Shown: one piece after another, positions 24,062-34,177 of the stretch
How positions within the stretch are numbered: the first letter of the stretch is position 1
Layout of the letters: each line of letters opens with the position of its first letter
Made by a program: the position numbers and the translations under genes
The notes under the pieces: generated by a model
What the model saw: the letters and a program-made list of their open reading frames with translations, nothing else
What the model was told of the DNA's origin: nothing
The model's database searches: none
DNA from: Synechococcus sp. KORDI-52
Lineage (GTDB): Bacteria; Cyanobacteriota; Cyanobacteriia; PCC-6307; Cyanobiaceae
DNA length: 64,000 bases
Direction: 5' to 3'
Assembly (NCBI RefSeq): GCF_000737595.1
Contig: NZ_CP006271.1
Location: 1,674,001-1,738,000, forward strand

Positions 24062-25548
24062 TGCGGGGTCGAGGGCGACAGACCCGACATCTGTTCCTCC
24101 GCCCAGTCGCTAACCGTGTAGCTCTCCACGGCATCGGTCATGCGGCTCATCCGCTCGCGTTGTTCGTCTTCATTCATTTCCAGAGCTGATTCGATGGCCT
24201 CATCCATGCGGCGATTCGAATAGGGGTTGGTGAGCACGGCACCATTCAGCACAACTGAGGCTCCGGTGAATTCCGAGAGCACAAGAACCCCACCACGATT
24301 GCGTCGAGCTGCGGCGTACTCCTTGGCCACCAGATTCAGGCCATCCCGCAGCGGTGTGATCCAGCAGACATCGGCATGGCAGAACCAGGCGATCATTTCG
24401 TCGTAGGGGATCCGGCGGGTGGAAAAGCGGATGGGGACCCAATCGATCTGGCTGAAGCGACCATTAATCCGCCCCGCCATTTCCTCAATCGAGCGTTGGG
24501 TGTCTTCGTAGATCTTCATTCCACTGGCAGCGGCCACACAGGCCAGCATCAGCACCACCTGGCCATGCAGGTCTTTGCGTCGTTCCAACAGACGTTCAAA
24601 GGCCAGCAGAAGCTCTTCGTTCCCCTTGGTGTAATCCACCCGACTGGCGGAGAGGATCAGTTTTCGGCCTTTTTTGGTGTCTTGAACGATCAACTCCCCA
24701 TGGCTTTCAACCGACGGGCTCCAGCACAACTCCTGAATCAGATCCGGTGAGGTGCCTACCGGAGAGCTGAGGAGCTGAATGGTGCGACCGTTGTGCTCAA
24801 GGTGACTGGTCACCGTGCCTTCCGACAGGGCGGTGCCGACCTCAATGAACTTCTGATCCACAGGGACTTTGGGGCCACGTTTGGCGCCCACCAAAGTTGT
24901 GGCGGCACGGGCAAAGTTTTCCGTGTAGCGGGGGATGTGGAAGCCAACGACATCACAACAGAGCAAACTTTCCAGAATCTGCTCACGCCACGGGAGGATC
25001 GCGAAAACATCATTCCCCGGGAAAGGAGTGTGATGGAAAAAGGCAATCTTCAGGTCAGGACGTTCGGCTCGGATGTATCCAGGAGCCAGCCATAGGTTGT
25101 AATCGTGCACCCACACCGTTGCACCTTCAGCGGCTTCAGCGCATGCCGCCATGGCAAAACGCTTGTTGACCTCTTCAAAGATCTTCCAGTTCGCATTGTT
25201 GACATTAAAATAGGTTGGAAATGTATGAAGAATTGGCCAGAAGCATTCTTTGGATGTGATGTGATAAAAGCTGGAGATTTGTTCATCTTCCAGGGGGATT
25301 CGGCACATCGTGAACGGCGAAGGGTTGTCCATTTCAAACCGTTCGGTACCTTCATTCGACTGATCGTCGACGCGTCTCCAGGCAATCCAGGTGCCTTTTT
25401 CGCAACTGCGAAAAAGATTGCGAAGCGTTGGGATGATTCCGTTAGGGCTTTTCTGATCGACCCATATTCTTTTTCCGTTCTTGTCTTTTGATTCGTCGAA
25501 CGGCGTGCGGTGGTAGAGGATTACGAACGAACTCTGACCCGCACCCAT
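24058..25548 (-). CDS. ggpS: Glucosylglycerol-phosphate synthase
   Basis: A 496-residue GT20-family glycosyltransferase, similar in length to cyanobacterial GgpS (about 500). It joins ADP-glucose and glycerol 3-phosphate to make glucosylglycerol phosphate, the precursor of the main compatible solute of moderately salt-tolerant cyanobacteria. Visible marks are VWVHDYNLWLAPGYIRAERP, AFFHHTPFPGNDVFAILPWR, the donor-site SASRVDYTKGN and PLRDGLNLVAKEYAA near the C-terminus. It is the first gene of the ggpS-ggtB-ggtC-ggtD unit. The phosphatase that finishes synthesis is not in the window. Salt induction is likely from knowledge of the family. Confidence 0.94.
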   Translation of the reverse strand: MGAGQSSFVILYHRTPFDESKDKNGKRIWVDQKSPNGIIPTLRNLFRSCEKGTWIAWRRVDDQSNEGTERFEMDNPSPFTMCRIPLEDEQISSFYHITSKECFWPILHTFPTYFNVNNANWKIFEEVNKRFAMAACAEAAEGATVWVHDYNLWLAPGYIRAERPDLKIAFFHHTPFPGNDVFAILPWREQILESLLCCDVVGFHIPRYTENFARAATTLVGAKRGPKVPVDQKFIEVGTALSEGTVTSHLEHNGRTIQLLSSPVGTSPDLIQELCWSPSVESHGELIVQDTKKGRKLILSASRVDYTKGNEELLLAFERLLERRKDLHGQVVLMLACVAAASGMKIYEDTQRSIEEMAGRINGRFSQIDWVPIRFSTRRIPYDEMIAWFCHADVCWITPLRDGLNLVAKEYAAARRNRGGVLVLSEFTGASVVLNGAVLTNPYSNRRMDEAIESALEMNEDEQRERMSRMTDAVESYTVSDWAEEQMSGLSPSTPQ

Positions 25549-25600
25549 TTATTCGAACAACGCTTTGTTCGTCCCACCTTTCAGCAAAAGGGCTTTTTTG

Positions 25601-26161
25601 TCAAACGGTGGCTTTGGTCTGAAAAGACGTCAACGAATCCAGCACCTCGCGGGCGTGACCGTTGGGTCGCACCGCCACCCAACGCTCTCGCAAAACCCCA
25701 TCGGGATCGATCAGAAAAGTGTGGCGTAGCGAGTACGGCGCCATCCAGGACCCGTAGGCCTTGCTCACGCTGCCATCGGGGTCGGACAGCAGGGGGAAGC
25801 TCAACCCTTCGCTTTCGCAGAAGGATTCATGGTCGTCAACGCTGTCAGCGCTGACGCCAACGACCTCGGCCCCGGCCTGAAGAAAGTCGTTGTGGAGGGT
25901 TTCGAAGCCCCTGGCTTCAATCGTGCATCCACCGGTGAAATCCCTTGGATAGAAATAAACCGCCAGCCAGCGGCCGCGCAGATCACGGCTGTTCCAGTGG
26001 TCGCGATCAGGTTCGGATTGACTTGAACCGGGCAGATCAAAATCGGGAACGGTTGCGCCCGTTTCCAAAACAAGACCCCCGAGGGCCGAAGCCCGCGAGG
26101 GTGTGAGCGTCAGAGCTGCAAGGAAAAGGCCGGACTTGATCAGTAATTCCCGCCGATTCAC
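25601..26161 (-). CDS. Exported peroxiredoxin, PrxQ/BCP type
   Basis: A 186-residue peroxiredoxin with an N-terminal MNRRELLIKSGLFLAALTLT that looks like a twin-arginine (RRELLIK) signal followed by SRASA, so it probably works in the thylakoid lumen or periplasm. The catalytic region FYPRDFTGGCTIEARGFETL has the peroxidatic Cys in GGCT rather than the commoner PGCT, and a second Cys in DHESFCESEGLSFPLLSDPD is in the usual resolving region. It reduces hydroperoxides with thioredoxin. It follows rpmB by 12 bases. Confidence 0.9.
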   Translation of the reverse strand: MNRRELLIKSGLFLAALTLTPSRASALGGLVLETGATVPDFDLPGSSQSEPDRDHWNSRDLRGRWLAVYFYPRDFTGGCTIEARGFETLHNDFLQAGAEVVGVSADSVDDHESFCESEGLSFPLLSDPDGSVSKAYGSWMAPYSLRHTFLIDPDGVLRERWVAVRPNGHAREVLDSLTSFQTKATV

Positions 26162-26173
26162 CTGTTGAAGATC

Positions 26174-26410
26174 TCAGATCTTGGCCAGGTTAATGCCCAA
26201 AGACTTGGCGTAGGCGCCGAGGCCTTTCTTCTGGATGGTTTTCAGAGCGCGGGTGGTGACGCGAAGCTTCACCCAGCGGTTGCCTTCCGCCCACCAGAGA
26301 CGACGCTGCTGCAGGTTGGCCTGCTGCAGCTTCTTGGTGCGGATGTGGGAATGGCTCACGGCCATGCCGTTGTTGGCGCGAGTACCGGTGAGCTGACACA
26401 CCCGTGACAT
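26174..26410 (-). CDS. rpmB: 50S ribosomal protein L28
   Basis: A 78-residue protein beginning [20 protein letters not shown], with basic [17 protein letters not shown] and [20 protein letters not shown], all typical of L28. Length is normal. It is transcribed toward prxQ with a 12-base gap. The htpG stop lies about 80 bases upstream. Confidence 0.97.
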   Translation of the reverse strand: MSRVCQLTGTRANNGMAVSHSHIRTKKLQQANLQQRRLWWAEGNRWVKLRVTTRALKTIQKKGLGAYAKSLGINLAKI

Positions 26411-26488
26411 GACGATGTCCTTCTACTGAGAGGTTGTTTGGAGCTGAAAATCAGTTCCAAACGACCAATTTAGCAAAAGGTCTTCAGC

Positions 26489-28393
26489 TCATAGACCTCT
26501 CTGCATCAAGGCACCCATCAATTCAGCACTGCGGGTTTGGAAACCGGCCAGCTCATTGGGCTCCAGCCCCCCGACGCCCAGACGCGCCATGTCATACAAA
26601 TGGCGGGCCACATCCTCGGCCAGGCTTGCGGTGGGTGACGTTTCCGCCGCTCCCACCAAAACGCCACCGGCACGCAACTTCAGCATCCCTTCCACGAGGG
26701 GATGGCGCCGGTTCACCAGCAACACGTGATGCTCGGGAAGGCCTGGCAGGCGTTGTTCCATCAAGGCGCCCATGTCGTTCAGTCGGCGCATCTGTTCTGG
26801 CAGAAGGATCATGGCCGGCGGTGCCCCTTCGGCTTTCAGGGCCTGCACCTGAACGGTCACCTTGTCGTTGGCCAGAGCCGCCTTGATCAGATCCCGCAGT
26901 CGGTCGGACTCGGTGGAGCCGTCCTGATCGGTGAGTTCGGCGTCGTTGTCCTTGAGGCTCTCGTCCAGTTCCGAGTCGACACGCTGGAAGGTGAGCTCCT
27001 CATGGCGATGCTCCAGCCAGGGGATGAACTGGGTGTCGATCACCGTCTCCAGCTTCAGCACTTCCGCGCCCTGGGAAGTCCAGAGGTTCAGCGCTCCGGC
27101 CTGGGCAACGTCATCTGTGATGTACAGCACGCGCTTGTTCTGATCCTCAGCCAGTCGGCTGCGGTATCCCTTCAGGGTGGTGAAGGCACGGCCATCGCAG
27201 GCGATCGGGTCCGCGTCATCCCCTTCCCCGGCTGCTGCGGTGGTGGCGAACAGGATCAATTCAGACACCTGTTCGGCGAACTTCTCGTCCTCCATGGCGC
27301 CGATCTTCACGAAGGGTGCCAGGGCATCCCAGGCCTCGGCATAGGCCTTTGGATCCTCTTTTTTCAGGTTCCGCAGCCGGTCGGACACTTTCTTGGCAAC
27401 GAAATTGCCGATGGAGCGAACGCGACGGTCGGTCTGGAGAGCACTGCGGCTCACATTCAGAGGAATGTCGGGTGAATCGATCACACCTCGCAAAGGCAAG
27501 AGGTAGCGGGGAACCACTTCCTTGATCGAATCGCTGACGAACACCTGGTTGCAGTACAGCTTGATTTCCCCTTTCTCCCAATCGGCACGACCGGTTTGCT
27601 TGGGAAAGAAAAGAATGCCCTGAAGGTTGTAGGGGTAGTCGGTGTTGAGATGAACCCAGAGCAGGGGGTCGCCCTGGAAGGGATACAGGTAGTGATACAG
27701 ATCGATGTAGTCCTGATCCGTCAGATCTCTGGCGCTTTTGCGCCAGGGCGCATCCATCTTGTTGATGGTTTCCCCTTCCAGCTGCACCGGTACTGCCATG
27801 AAGTCGCAGTAGGTGTTGATCAGGGTGCGGATCCGAGCCGGTTCGAGATATTCGAGCTCGTCCTCCATCAGATGAAGGATCACATCCGTGCCCGGCTGCT
27901 CTTTCTCCGCGGCGGTGAGGCTGAAGTTCGGTGAACCATCGCAGCTCCAGCGCACGGCTTCAGCATCGGGCCGGGCTGAACGGGTCATCAGCTCCACCCG
28001 CTCGGCCACCATGAAGCTGGAATAGAAGCCGAGGCCGAAGTGGCCAATGATGGCGTCGTCTTCCTGTTTGTACTTCTCCAGGAAGTCCTCGGCACTGGAG
28101 AAGGCCACCTGGTTGATGTAGCGCTTCACCTCATCGGCGGTCATGCCGATGCCGTTGTCGCTGATGGTGACCGTCTTGGCCTCCCGATCCACCGTGATCC
28201 GGATGGCCCCGTCATCACCTTCGCTGCAATCGCCTGCCATCGCTGCCATGCGGCGCTTGCTGATGGCGTCAACGCCATTGCTGACCAGCTCCCGTAGAAA
28301 CACCTCGTGGCCGGAATAGACGGCCTTCTTGATGATCGGGAAAATGTTTTCGGTGTGGATCTGAATCTGACCCTGTTCTTCCAGCACCGCCAT
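26489..28393 (-). CDS. htpG: Chaperone protein HtpG (Hsp90)
   Basis: A 634-residue Hsp90 chaperone. It has the GHKL ATPase motifs ELVSNGVDAISKRR (catalytic Glu, Asn), ITISDNGIGMTADEVKRYIN-like sequence and GHFGLGFYSSFMVAERVELM. I used ATG 28393 (MAVLEEQGQIQIHTENIFPI); a GTG at 28417 would add eight residues (MSVFRSKG) and cannot be excluded. Cyanobacterial HtpG supports heat, cold and oxidative stress tolerance and phycobilisome linker folding. It lies on the same strand as the upstream ferredoxin and hisZ genes. Confidence 0.96.
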   Translation of the reverse strand: MAVLEEQGQIQIHTENIFPIIKKAVYSGHEVFLRELVSNGVDAISKRRMAAMAGDCSEGDDGAIRITVDREAKTVTISDNGIGMTADEVKRYINQVAFSSAEDFLEKYKQEDDAIIGHFGLGFYSSFMVAERVELMTRSARPDAEAVRWSCDGSPNFSLTAAEKEQPGTDVILHLMEDELEYLEPARIRTLINTYCDFMAVPVQLEGETINKMDAPWRKSARDLTDQDYIDLYHYLYPFQGDPLLWVHLNTDYPYNLQGILFFPKQTGRADWEKGEIKLYCNQVFVSDSIKEVVPRYLLPLRGVIDSPDIPLNVSRSALQTDRRVRSIGNFVAKKVSDRLRNLKKEDPKAYAEAWDALAPFVKIGAMEDEKFAEQVSELILFATTAAAGEGDDADPIACDGRAFTTLKGYRSRLAEDQNKRVLYITDDVAQAGALNLWTSQGAEVLKLETVIDTQFIPWLEHRHEELTFQRVDSELDESLKDNDAELTDQDGSTESDRLRDLIKAALANDKVTVQVQALKAEGAPPAMILLPEQMRRLNDMGALMEQRLPGLPEHHVLLVNRRHPLVEGMLKLRAGGVLVGAAETSPTASLAEDVARHLYDMARLGVGGLEPNELAGFQTRSAELMGALMQRGL

Positions 28394-28480
28394 TCCTTTG
28401 CTGCGAAAAACTGACACTAGAGACAGGTTTCACCCCAGCTCAACGGCCGTTTCAGGGGGGTCTCCGTACCTGTTTCCGGT

Positions 28481-28705
28481 TCAGGGCGTCTTCTGCAGGT
28501 CTGGACGCTCTTCGGCAACGATGGCCCCCTCAACGGGACACACCTGCAGGCAGATCCCGCAGTCGATGCAGGTGTCGAAATTGATCCAGTAGAAGTCCGT
28601 TCCCTTTTTGTTCTTTCCTTTCCCTTGGTCAATGCAGGCCACGGGGCAAGCATCAACGCAGTCGGCGATGCCTTCGCAGACGTCAGTGACGATGGAATGA
28701 GCCAT
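28481..28705 (-). CDS. Bacterial-type two-cluster ferredoxin
   Basis: A 74-residue soluble ferredoxin. Two cluster-binding motifs are visible: CEGIADCVDACPVACID and CIDCGICLQVCPVEGAI. The first has Cys spaced differently from the second, as in 7Fe or seven-to-eight-iron ferredoxins with an insert (GKGKNKKGTDFYWINF) between them. I chose ATG 28705 (MAHSIVTDVCEG). Such ferredoxins are conserved in picocyanobacteria and carry low-potential electrons, but the partner is unknown. Located 25 bases downstream of hisZ and likely cotranscribed. Confidence 0.92.
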   Translation of the reverse strand: MAHSIVTDVCEGIADCVDACPVACIDQGKGKNKKGTDFYWINFDTCIDCGICLQVCPVEGAIVAEERPDLQKTP

Positions 28706-28730
28706 GGAGGACATACGGATCTGCGGGATC

Positions 28731-29909
28731 CTAAGAATCGACCCAATCCAGCTGGAGACCACCCTGGGCCTTCGCCTGCTGCTCAGCCTCCTGCTTGGAC
28801 GCCAGGGGTTCAAGGGCCATCACGGCTGTGCGTCCCTGCTCATGCCAGCTGCGTTGACGTTCCATGGCGGATTCCAGATTCGAGGCCGTTGAAAAAGCAA
28901 CGAGAACATCGGAATGCTGTTCTTCGGAAGCATTCAGGTCCGCAATCAGTTCGCGGATCGGATCGATTGCCAAGCTGAAGCCAGCGCCATAGGCCTGGTG
29001 ATCGGTCGCGCCGCAACGGCGCACCAGATCGTCGTAGCGGCCGCCGCGGGCAATCACCACCGGTGAGCTGCGGCCATCACAGACCAGTTGGAAGACCAGG
29101 CCGGTGTAGAGCTCGAAATGGGGCTGGAAGGTTGGGTCCAGCTGGATCGTCACCGCTTGATCCTCAGCTGCCTGGGCGAGATGGGTGCAGAGGCGATGCA
29201 GCTCATCGAAGACCGGTTGTTCCCCGCAGAGGCGGGCAAGCTGCGTTAGCACCTGGTCTGGGATGCCCCTGCAGTCCAGGAGGGAGAGCAGCCTGGTCTT
29301 CTCAGCGTCGGCCAGATCGAAGCTCTCGATGGCCAAGCGGTCGAAATCGATCAGGGCCGTGCGGATCTGATCACGCATCGCTCCGCTGAACGGACGGAGC
29401 ACCAGATCCATCAGAGCGGTGTGCCCTAGCAACAGCCTTGGTTTCTGGCTGGATTGCAAACACAGGGTCTGAACGGAAGCCATCAATAGGCTGAGCAGTT
29501 CCATCTCCGCTTCATTGCCGCGGACGCCGAACAGTTCAACGCCGCTCTGAAGGTTTTCCTCAATGCACTGCCCCCCCTCATCGGCGGAACGGGTGCGGAA
29601 CACGGTTCCGGACGCCCAAAGCCTCAGCGGCCTCTGACGATTTGCAAATCGGGTGCAGGCGGCTCTGGCGATGGAGGCCGTCATCTCCGGTCGCAGCCCG
29701 AGGGGGTCATCGGCCACCAGTCGAACAATGTCTGCGCTGTCGATGGCACCGCCGGCCATCAGGGTGGCCAGGCGTTCCACCCGGGGTGGAGAGACCTCGT
29801 CGTAACCCCAGAGGCGGTAAACCGACGCCAGACGTTCCGTCAGCTGTCGGTTGGTTTCCACCTGACGTGGATTCAGATCCTTTGCGCCAGCTGCAGGTTG
29901 CAGCGCCAT
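28731..29909 (-). CDS. hisZ: ATP phosphoribosyltransferase regulatory subunit
   Basis: A 392-residue HisS-like, catalytically inactive paralogue that forms a complex with short-form HisG and makes it sensitive to histidine. It begins [20 protein letters not shown], has the class II motif regions ([35 protein letters not shown]-like sequence) and [15 protein letters not shown]. Being under 400 residues with no anticodon-binding domain fits HisZ rather than HisS. It lies between the IMPase-like gene and the ferredoxin gene on the same strand. Confidence 0.9.
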   Translation of the reverse strand: MALQPAAGAKDLNPRQVETNRQLTERLASVYRLWGYDEVSPPRVERLATLMAGGAIDSADIVRLVADDPLGLRPEMTASIARAACTRFANRQRPLRLWASGTVFRTRSADEGGQCIEENLQSGVELFGVRGNEAEMELLSLLMASVQTLCLQSSQKPRLLLGHTALMDLVLRPFSGAMRDQIRTALIDFDRLAIESFDLADAEKTRLLSLLDCRGIPDQVLTQLARLCGEQPVFDELHRLCTHLAQAAEDQAVTIQLDPTFQPHFELYTGLVFQLVCDGRSSPVVIARGGRYDDLVRRCGATDHQAYGAGFSLAIDPIRELIADLNASEEQHSDVLVAFSTASNLESAMERQRSWHEQGRTAVMALEPLASKQEAEQQAKAQGGLQLDWVDS

Positions 29910-29931
29910 CTCACGTCCTCTCGGCCACGCC

Positions 29932-30819
29932 TCAGGATCCCATGGCCGTGACCTCGGGGGCCCCGAAGGCGGCTCCTGGCAATGGTTTCACCTGGGACAA
30001 ACCCTCGGTGATCGCCGCATGCAGGCTGGCGCCAGCGGCAATGACCCGTCCACTGGAGAGGTCGAAGGGTTGATTGCCATAACCGCTGACGGTTCCACCG
30101 GCCAGATCCACCAACGCCACTCCAGCGGCCAGATCCCAGGGAGACAGGCCCCGTTCCCAATAGCCATCCTGGCGCCCAGCGGCCACAAAGGCCAGGTCCA
30201 CCGCTGCAGCACCGCCCCGGCGCACGCCGTGGCTGCGATGGGTGAACCAGCAGAACTCGGCGTAGTTGTTGTCCAGTCGGGTGTGCCGGTCGTAGGCGAA
30301 TCCTGTCACCAACAGGGAGTCTTCGAGCCGATCGCAATGGCTCACCTGCAGGGGGCTGTCGTTGCAGAACGCTCCGATCCCCGGTGCCCCCCAGTACATC
30401 TCCTTGAGAAAGGGCACAGCGATGGCCCCGAGAATGGGCTGCTGGCCCAGGGTGAGGCCGATCGAGGTGGCAAAGAAGGGATAGCCGTGGGCGAAGTTCG
30501 TGGTCCCATCGAGGGGGTCAACACACCACCTCAGGCCGTCCTGCTGACCGGCTGCCCCGCTTTCCTCCGCCAGTACGGCAATCTCAGGGGTCTGCTCCGC
30601 CAGCAGCTTCAAGACGATTCCCTCGGCTGCAACGTCGGCATTGGTGACCAGGTCGCCGATGCGGCCCTTGCTTTCGATGGATGACAGGCGCCCGTAATGG
30701 CGCATCAGTTCCCGGCCGCCGGCATCCGCTGCTGAGCGGGCCACAGCGACAAGGCGCTCCAGATCGCTTGGGCTGAGATCGGCCTCGTGGGCGGCACGGT
30801 TGCAGATCGATTCCGGCAT
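29932..30819 (-). CDS. Inositol-monophosphatase-family protein
   Basis: A 295-residue Mg-dependent phosphatase. Metal-binding motifs are [21 protein letters not shown] and [20 protein letters not shown], then [21 protein letters not shown] used ATG 30819, which has a strong AGGAGG seven bases upstream; a GTG at 30825 overlaps the preceding stop. Substrates in this family include inositol phosphate, histidinol phosphate, fructose bisphosphate and PAP. Placement next to hisZ makes histidinol-phosphatase activity worth considering, but this is only inferred from context. Confidence 0.9.
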   Translation of the reverse strand: MPESICNRAAHEADLSPSDLERLVAVARSAADAGGRELMRHYGRLSSIESKGRIGDLVTNADVAAEGIVLKLLAEQTPEIAVLAEESGAAGQQDGLRWCVDPLDGTTNFAHGYPFFATSIGLTLGQQPILGAIAVPFLKEMYWGAPGIGAFCNDSPLQVSHCDRLEDSLLVTGFAYDRHTRLDNNYAEFCWFTHRSHGVRRGGAAAVDLAFVAAGRQDGYWERGLSPWDLAAGVALVDLAGGTVSGYGNQPFDLSSGRVIAAGASLHAAITEGLSQVKPLPGAAFGAPEVTAMGS

Positions 30820-30821
30820 GC

Positions 30822-31190
30822 TCACTCCTCCTCGAGGGGAATGCGAGCGGTGACGCGTCCTTTGCCGAAGTGGCGTCCGAACTGAAGCTCGTACACCTCA
30901 TCTTCATCCTGGGTTTCAGCTTCCAGAGGGCCAACGGCGCGGGCCACACAGAGCAGGCCGTAGCCCTTGGCCCTCAGCTCCCGCGACAGACCCATGGCTT
31001 CCCTTTGGTCGAGGCTGCCGTTCTGCACGCGAACCGCGCACTCGGTGCAGCATCCGTTCCTGCAGGAGAACGGAAGTGGGTCGCCCTGTTCTTCGAAACT
31101 GTGCAGGATGTACTCCCCTTCTGGGACGTCGTGGGTGATGGTGCGACCCTCCTGACGCCAATGAATCGTGATCCTGTGGCTGGGGCGCAT
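30822..31190 (-). CDS. Plant-type [2Fe-2S] ferredoxin
   Basis: A 122-residue ferredoxin with cluster ligands in FSCRNGCCTECAVRV (C-x4-C-x2-C) and the distant fourth Cys in GYGLLCVARAVGPLEAETQD. It is longer than photosynthetic PetF (about 97) and has a basic, Arg-rich tail. It is the first gene of a cluster followed by the IMPase-like gene (four-base junction), hisZ, a second ferredoxin and htpG. Electron partner unknown. Confidence 0.9.
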   Translation of the reverse strand: MRPSHRITIHWRQEGRTITHDVPEGEYILHSFEEQGDPLPFSCRNGCCTECAVRVQNGSLDQREAMGLSRELRAKGYGLLCVARAVGPLEAETQDEDEVYELQFGRHFGKGRVTARIPLEEE

Positions 31191-31244
31191 GCCGTCCCGC
31201 TGGAAACGCCCTGCTACATTGGCATCTGCCCCACGTCAGCCGCT

Positions 31245-31331
31245 GGAGAGGTGGCCGAGTGGTCGAAGGCGCAGCACTGGAAATGCTGTATAGGGGCAAC
31301 TCTATCGAGGGTTCGAATCCCTCCCTCTCCG
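31245..31331 (+). tRNA. tRNA-Ser (GGA anticodon)
   Basis: An 87-base cloverleaf. Acceptor arms GGAGAGG and CCTCTCC pair fully. The anticodon stem GCA/TGC encloses CTGGAAA with anticodon GGA. The variable arm (TATAGGGGCAACTCTAT) is long and paired, as in class II tRNAs for Ser, and the T arm is GAGGGTTCGAATCCCTC. The discriminator base is G. CCA is not encoded. Confidence 0.95.
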
Positions 31332-31335
31332 CTTC

Positions 31336-31363
31336 TCCGGTCCGCAAGGGCCGGATTTTTTTT
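31336..31363 (+). terminator. Rho-independent terminator after tRNA-Ser
   Basis: An eight-bp stem (TCCGGTCC with GGGCCGGA, one T-G pair) and loop GCAA, directly followed by eight Ts. It lies five bases past the tRNA. Confidence 0.9.
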
Positions 31364-31418
31364 GTCCTTTTTGAGGTCTGAAAGCCCATCAAGGCCCTGC
31401 TCGGGACCGGCTAGACGA

Positions 31419-32240
31419 TCAGCCGAAACGACCGGAAACGTAGTCCTGGGTGGCTTGCTGTTGGGGAGCGTTGAAGATCTTGTCGGTCTCGTTGAATTCC
31501 ACCAGATAACCCACTTTCCCGGTTCCGCCTTCAACGGCCTCTGCGTTGTAGAAGGCGGTCATGTCGCTGACGCGAACGGCCTGCTGCATGTTGTGGGTGA
31601 CGATCACGATGGTGAAGCTCTTCTTAAGCTCATGCATCGTCTCCTCGATCTTCAACGTTGAGATGGGATCGAGGGCTGAACAGGGTTCATCCATCAGGAT
31701 CACTTCCGGCTGAATCGCGATCGTGCGCGCGATGCAGAGGCGCTGCTGCTGTCCGCCGGACAGCGAATACCCGCTCTCATTCAGCTTGTCTTTGCATTCA
31801 TCCCAAACCGCCGCCTGGCGGAGGGAACGCTCTACAAGCTCATCCATGTCTCCCGAGTAGCCGTTGATGCGAGCACCAAAGGCGATGTTTTCGTAGATGC
31901 TTTTCGGGAACGGATTGGGTTGTTGGAACACCATCCCGATCCTGCGGCGCACTTCCACGGGATCAATCTTGGGCCCGTAGAGGTCAACACCTCCAAAAAG
32001 GATGCTTCCCTTGAGTGAGCAACCTTCGATCAGATCGTTCATTCGGTTCAAGGAACGAAGCACCGTGGACTTTCCACAGCCGGATGGGCCAATGAAGGCT
32101 GTCACTTTGCCACGAGGAATCTCGCAGTAGACGTTTTTGACGGCTTCGAAATTGCCGTAGCTGATCGTGACGTTCTGCAGGGAAAGAGCGACGTCCCTGT
32201 TGTGGGACTCGGTTGCTTGGGGCTGTTGAAGAGTCGTCAT
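31419..32240 (-). CDS. pstB: Phosphate ABC transporter ATP-binding protein PstB
   Basis: A 273-residue ATPase. Motifs: Walker [11 protein letters not shown]-loop [10 protein letters not shown], signature [20 protein letters not shown], Walker B and D-loop [13 protein letters not shown], and the switch His in [14 protein letters not shown]. It starts at ATG 32240 ([17 protein letters not shown]). It is the last gene of the pstC-pstA-pstB unit and drives phosphate uptake. The periplasmic binding protein PstS is not in this window. Confidence 0.96.
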   Translation of the reverse strand: MTTLQQPQATESHNRDVALSLQNVTISYGNFEAVKNVYCEIPRGKVTAFIGPSGCGKSTVLRSLNRMNDLIEGCSLKGSILFGGVDLYGPKIDPVEVRRRIGMVFQQPNPFPKSIYENIAFGARINGYSGDMDELVERSLRQAAVWDECKDKLNESGYSLSGGQQQRLCIARTIAIQPEVILMDEPCSALDPISTLKIEETMHELKKSFTIVIVTHNMQQAVRVSDMTAFYNAEAVEGGTGKVGYLVEFNETDKIFNAPQQQATQDYVSGRFG

Positions 32241-32260
32241 TGTTTTACGTAGAAAATGGT

Positions 32261-33178
32261 TTATTTGGCAGCAAATCTCGCCAGCCAGCGAGAGAAGAGG
32301 TTCAGGGCCAGGATCATTACCACAAGCACAAACGATGCGGCCCACGCCAGCTCGTTGTGAAATTCGTAGGGCATGATCGCGAAGTTGTAGATCATCACTG
32401 AAAGGGTCGCAATTGGAGCGAAGATCCCCTCCGGCGTGAGCAGATCCGACCAGAACGGTGAGAACAGAGCAGTGAAGATCAAGGGAGCTGTTTCCCCTGC
32501 TGCTCGGGCAATACCAAGAACAACCCCTGTGGCAATCGGGGTTAATGCGGCAGGGAGGGTGATTCGAACAACGGTGACGAACCGGGAAGCCCCCACGCCG
32601 AGGGCACCACGCCGGAGATCGTCGGGCACCAGCTTCAGGCCTTCATCAGTGGTTTTGATCACTGTCGGAAGCATCAGCACCGCCAGTGACATGCCCCCGG
32701 CCACGGCGCTGTAGGCGTTTCCGAACAGAATTCGACTGGTGACGATCGTGCCGTAAATGAAAACGCCAGCAATAATCGAAGGTACCCCCGCCAGCACATT
32801 GGTGCCGAAGCGGATGAACTGAGCGAACCATCCCGACTGGGAGTATTCAGCCAGAAACACGCCTCCGCCAACGCCCACCGGAACGGCAATCAGTGCGGCG
32901 ATGGCCGTGACCACCAGCGTTCCGACGATGGCATTGGCAATGCCGCCATCCTCAAGGCCTGGCGGAGGTGGAAGTTGGGTCAGCAGGGCCAGGCTGATTT
33001 TGCTTCCACCCTGCACGAGCACATAACCCAGCACCAGGATCAGGGGGAGAACAGCGATGACAGCAAACAGGGCCGCCAGGAACGAGAGTGCCCTGCTGCT
33101 GATGTTTCTGCGTTGAAAGGGTTTGTAGCTGAGGTCAGGTGTTGCCTCAACGTGGTTGTGGGTGAGCGTGTGTGTCAT
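32261..33178 (-). CDS. pstA: Phosphate ABC transporter permease PstA
   Basis: A 305-residue membrane protein with six predicted helices. It has a polar N-terminal part, the first helix around [19 protein letters not shown] and the coupling loop [20 protein letters not shown]. It is encoded between pstC (one base apart) and pstB. Confidence 0.95.
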   Translation of the reverse strand: MTHTLTHNHVEATPDLSYKPFQRRNISSRALSFLAALFAVIAVLPLILVLGYVLVQGGSKISLALLTQLPPPPGLEDGGIANAIVGTLVVTAIAALIAVPVGVGGGVFLAEYSQSGWFAQFIRFGTNVLAGVPSIIAGVFIYGTIVTSRILFGNAYSAVAGGMSLAVLMLPTVIKTTDEGLKLVPDDLRRGALGVGASRFVTVVRITLPAALTPIATGVVLGIARAAGETAPLIFTALFSPFWSDLLTPEGIFAPIATLSVMIYNFAIMPYEFHNELAWAASFVLVVMILALNLFSRWLARFAAK

Positions 33179-33179
33179 G

Positions 33180-34127
33180 TCAGTACTTCAGGCTTAATCG
33201 CTTCACGATCCACTGGGCAAAAATATTCACGCACAAGGTGAGAACAATCAGGACGAATGCTGCGTACATCAGTGATGACACCTGGGAGCCGTCCGCCTCG
33301 CCAAACTGATTGGCCAACATCGCCGCGATGGTGTTGCCGGGTGCCAGCAGCGAAACACTGAAATTATTGGAATTGCCGATGATCATCGTGACCGCCATGG
33401 TCTCGCCCATGGCCCGGCCCAAGGCCAGCATCACACCACCAATGATCCCGGAAATCGCTGCAGGAAGGATCACATTGACGATGGCGCCCCAGCGCGTTGT
33501 GCCCACCCCATAGGCCGCCTGACGAAGTTGTGGTGGAACCTGATTCAGGCAATCGCGGGAGATCGCTGTGATGATCGGCAGGATCATCACCACCAAAATC
33601 AACACCGCAGGGATGGTGCCAGGACCCATCGGAGGTGTGCTGAACAGCGGGAACCAATTGAACAGTTGATAAAGAAGCTCCAGTCCCGGACGGATGAACG
33701 GTTCCATCACAAAAATGGCCCAGAGGCCAAGCACCACTGATGGGATCGCTGCCAGCAGCTCCACCATCAGGCCGATCACGTCCCGGATTCGCTTGGGGAT
33801 GATGTTTTCAGTGATGAAGATGGCTGTCCCGATCCCTAGCGGCACCGCGACCATCAACGCGAGCAGTGATGTGATCAGGGTGCCGTAGATCGCGGCCCCG
33901 GCCCCGTACTGATCATCCACCGGATTCCAGTCCGAGGTGATCAGAAACTTCCAGCCGTAGCGGGCCATGGACTCCAGGCTCCCCTGGAAGACAACAATCA
34001 GGATTGCGAGGAGAACAATCGCCACCACGGAGGCCATGGCGATGGAAAGATTTCTGAAACTGATGTCCACCAACTTTTCTGCCAGTGGACGGCTTCGGAG
34101 CAGGTATCGACTGTCCGGGGCGGACAT
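33180..34127 (-). CDS. pstC: Phosphate ABC transporter permease PstC
   Basis: A 315-residue permease with six helices and the coupling segment QAAYGVGTTRWGAIVNVILP. I used ATG 34127 (MSAPDSRYLLRSRPLAEKLV); an in-frame ATG at 34178 would add 17 residues that are not family-like. First gene of pstCAB. Two CTTAA words 11 bases apart lie about 50 bases upstream and may be an SphR (PhoB) box, so phosphate-starvation control is likely. Confidence 0.95.
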   Translation of the reverse strand: MSAPDSRYLLRSRPLAEKLVDISFRNLSIAMASVVAIVLLAILIVVFQGSLESMARYGWKFLITSDWNPVDDQYGAGAAIYGTLITSLLALMVAVPLGIGTAIFITENIIPKRIRDVIGLMVELLAAIPSVVLGLWAIFVMEPFIRPGLELLYQLFNWFPLFSTPPMGPGTIPAVLILVVMILPIITAISRDCLNQVPPQLRQAAYGVGTTRWGAIVNVILPAAISGIIGGVMLALGRAMGETMAVTMIIGNSNNFSVSLLAPGNTIAAMLANQFGEADGSQVSSLMYAAFVLIVLTLCVNIFAQWIVKRLSLKY

Positions 34128-34177
34128 GCATCCAGCGGCGCGCCAGTACAACGTATGTCCCGACCTGCTTGGGGTCA

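Noticed and set aside
31419-34127. tRNA-Ser as possible integration site near the pst genes
   Set aside because: No integrase, repeat of the tRNA 3' end or composition change is seen around it.
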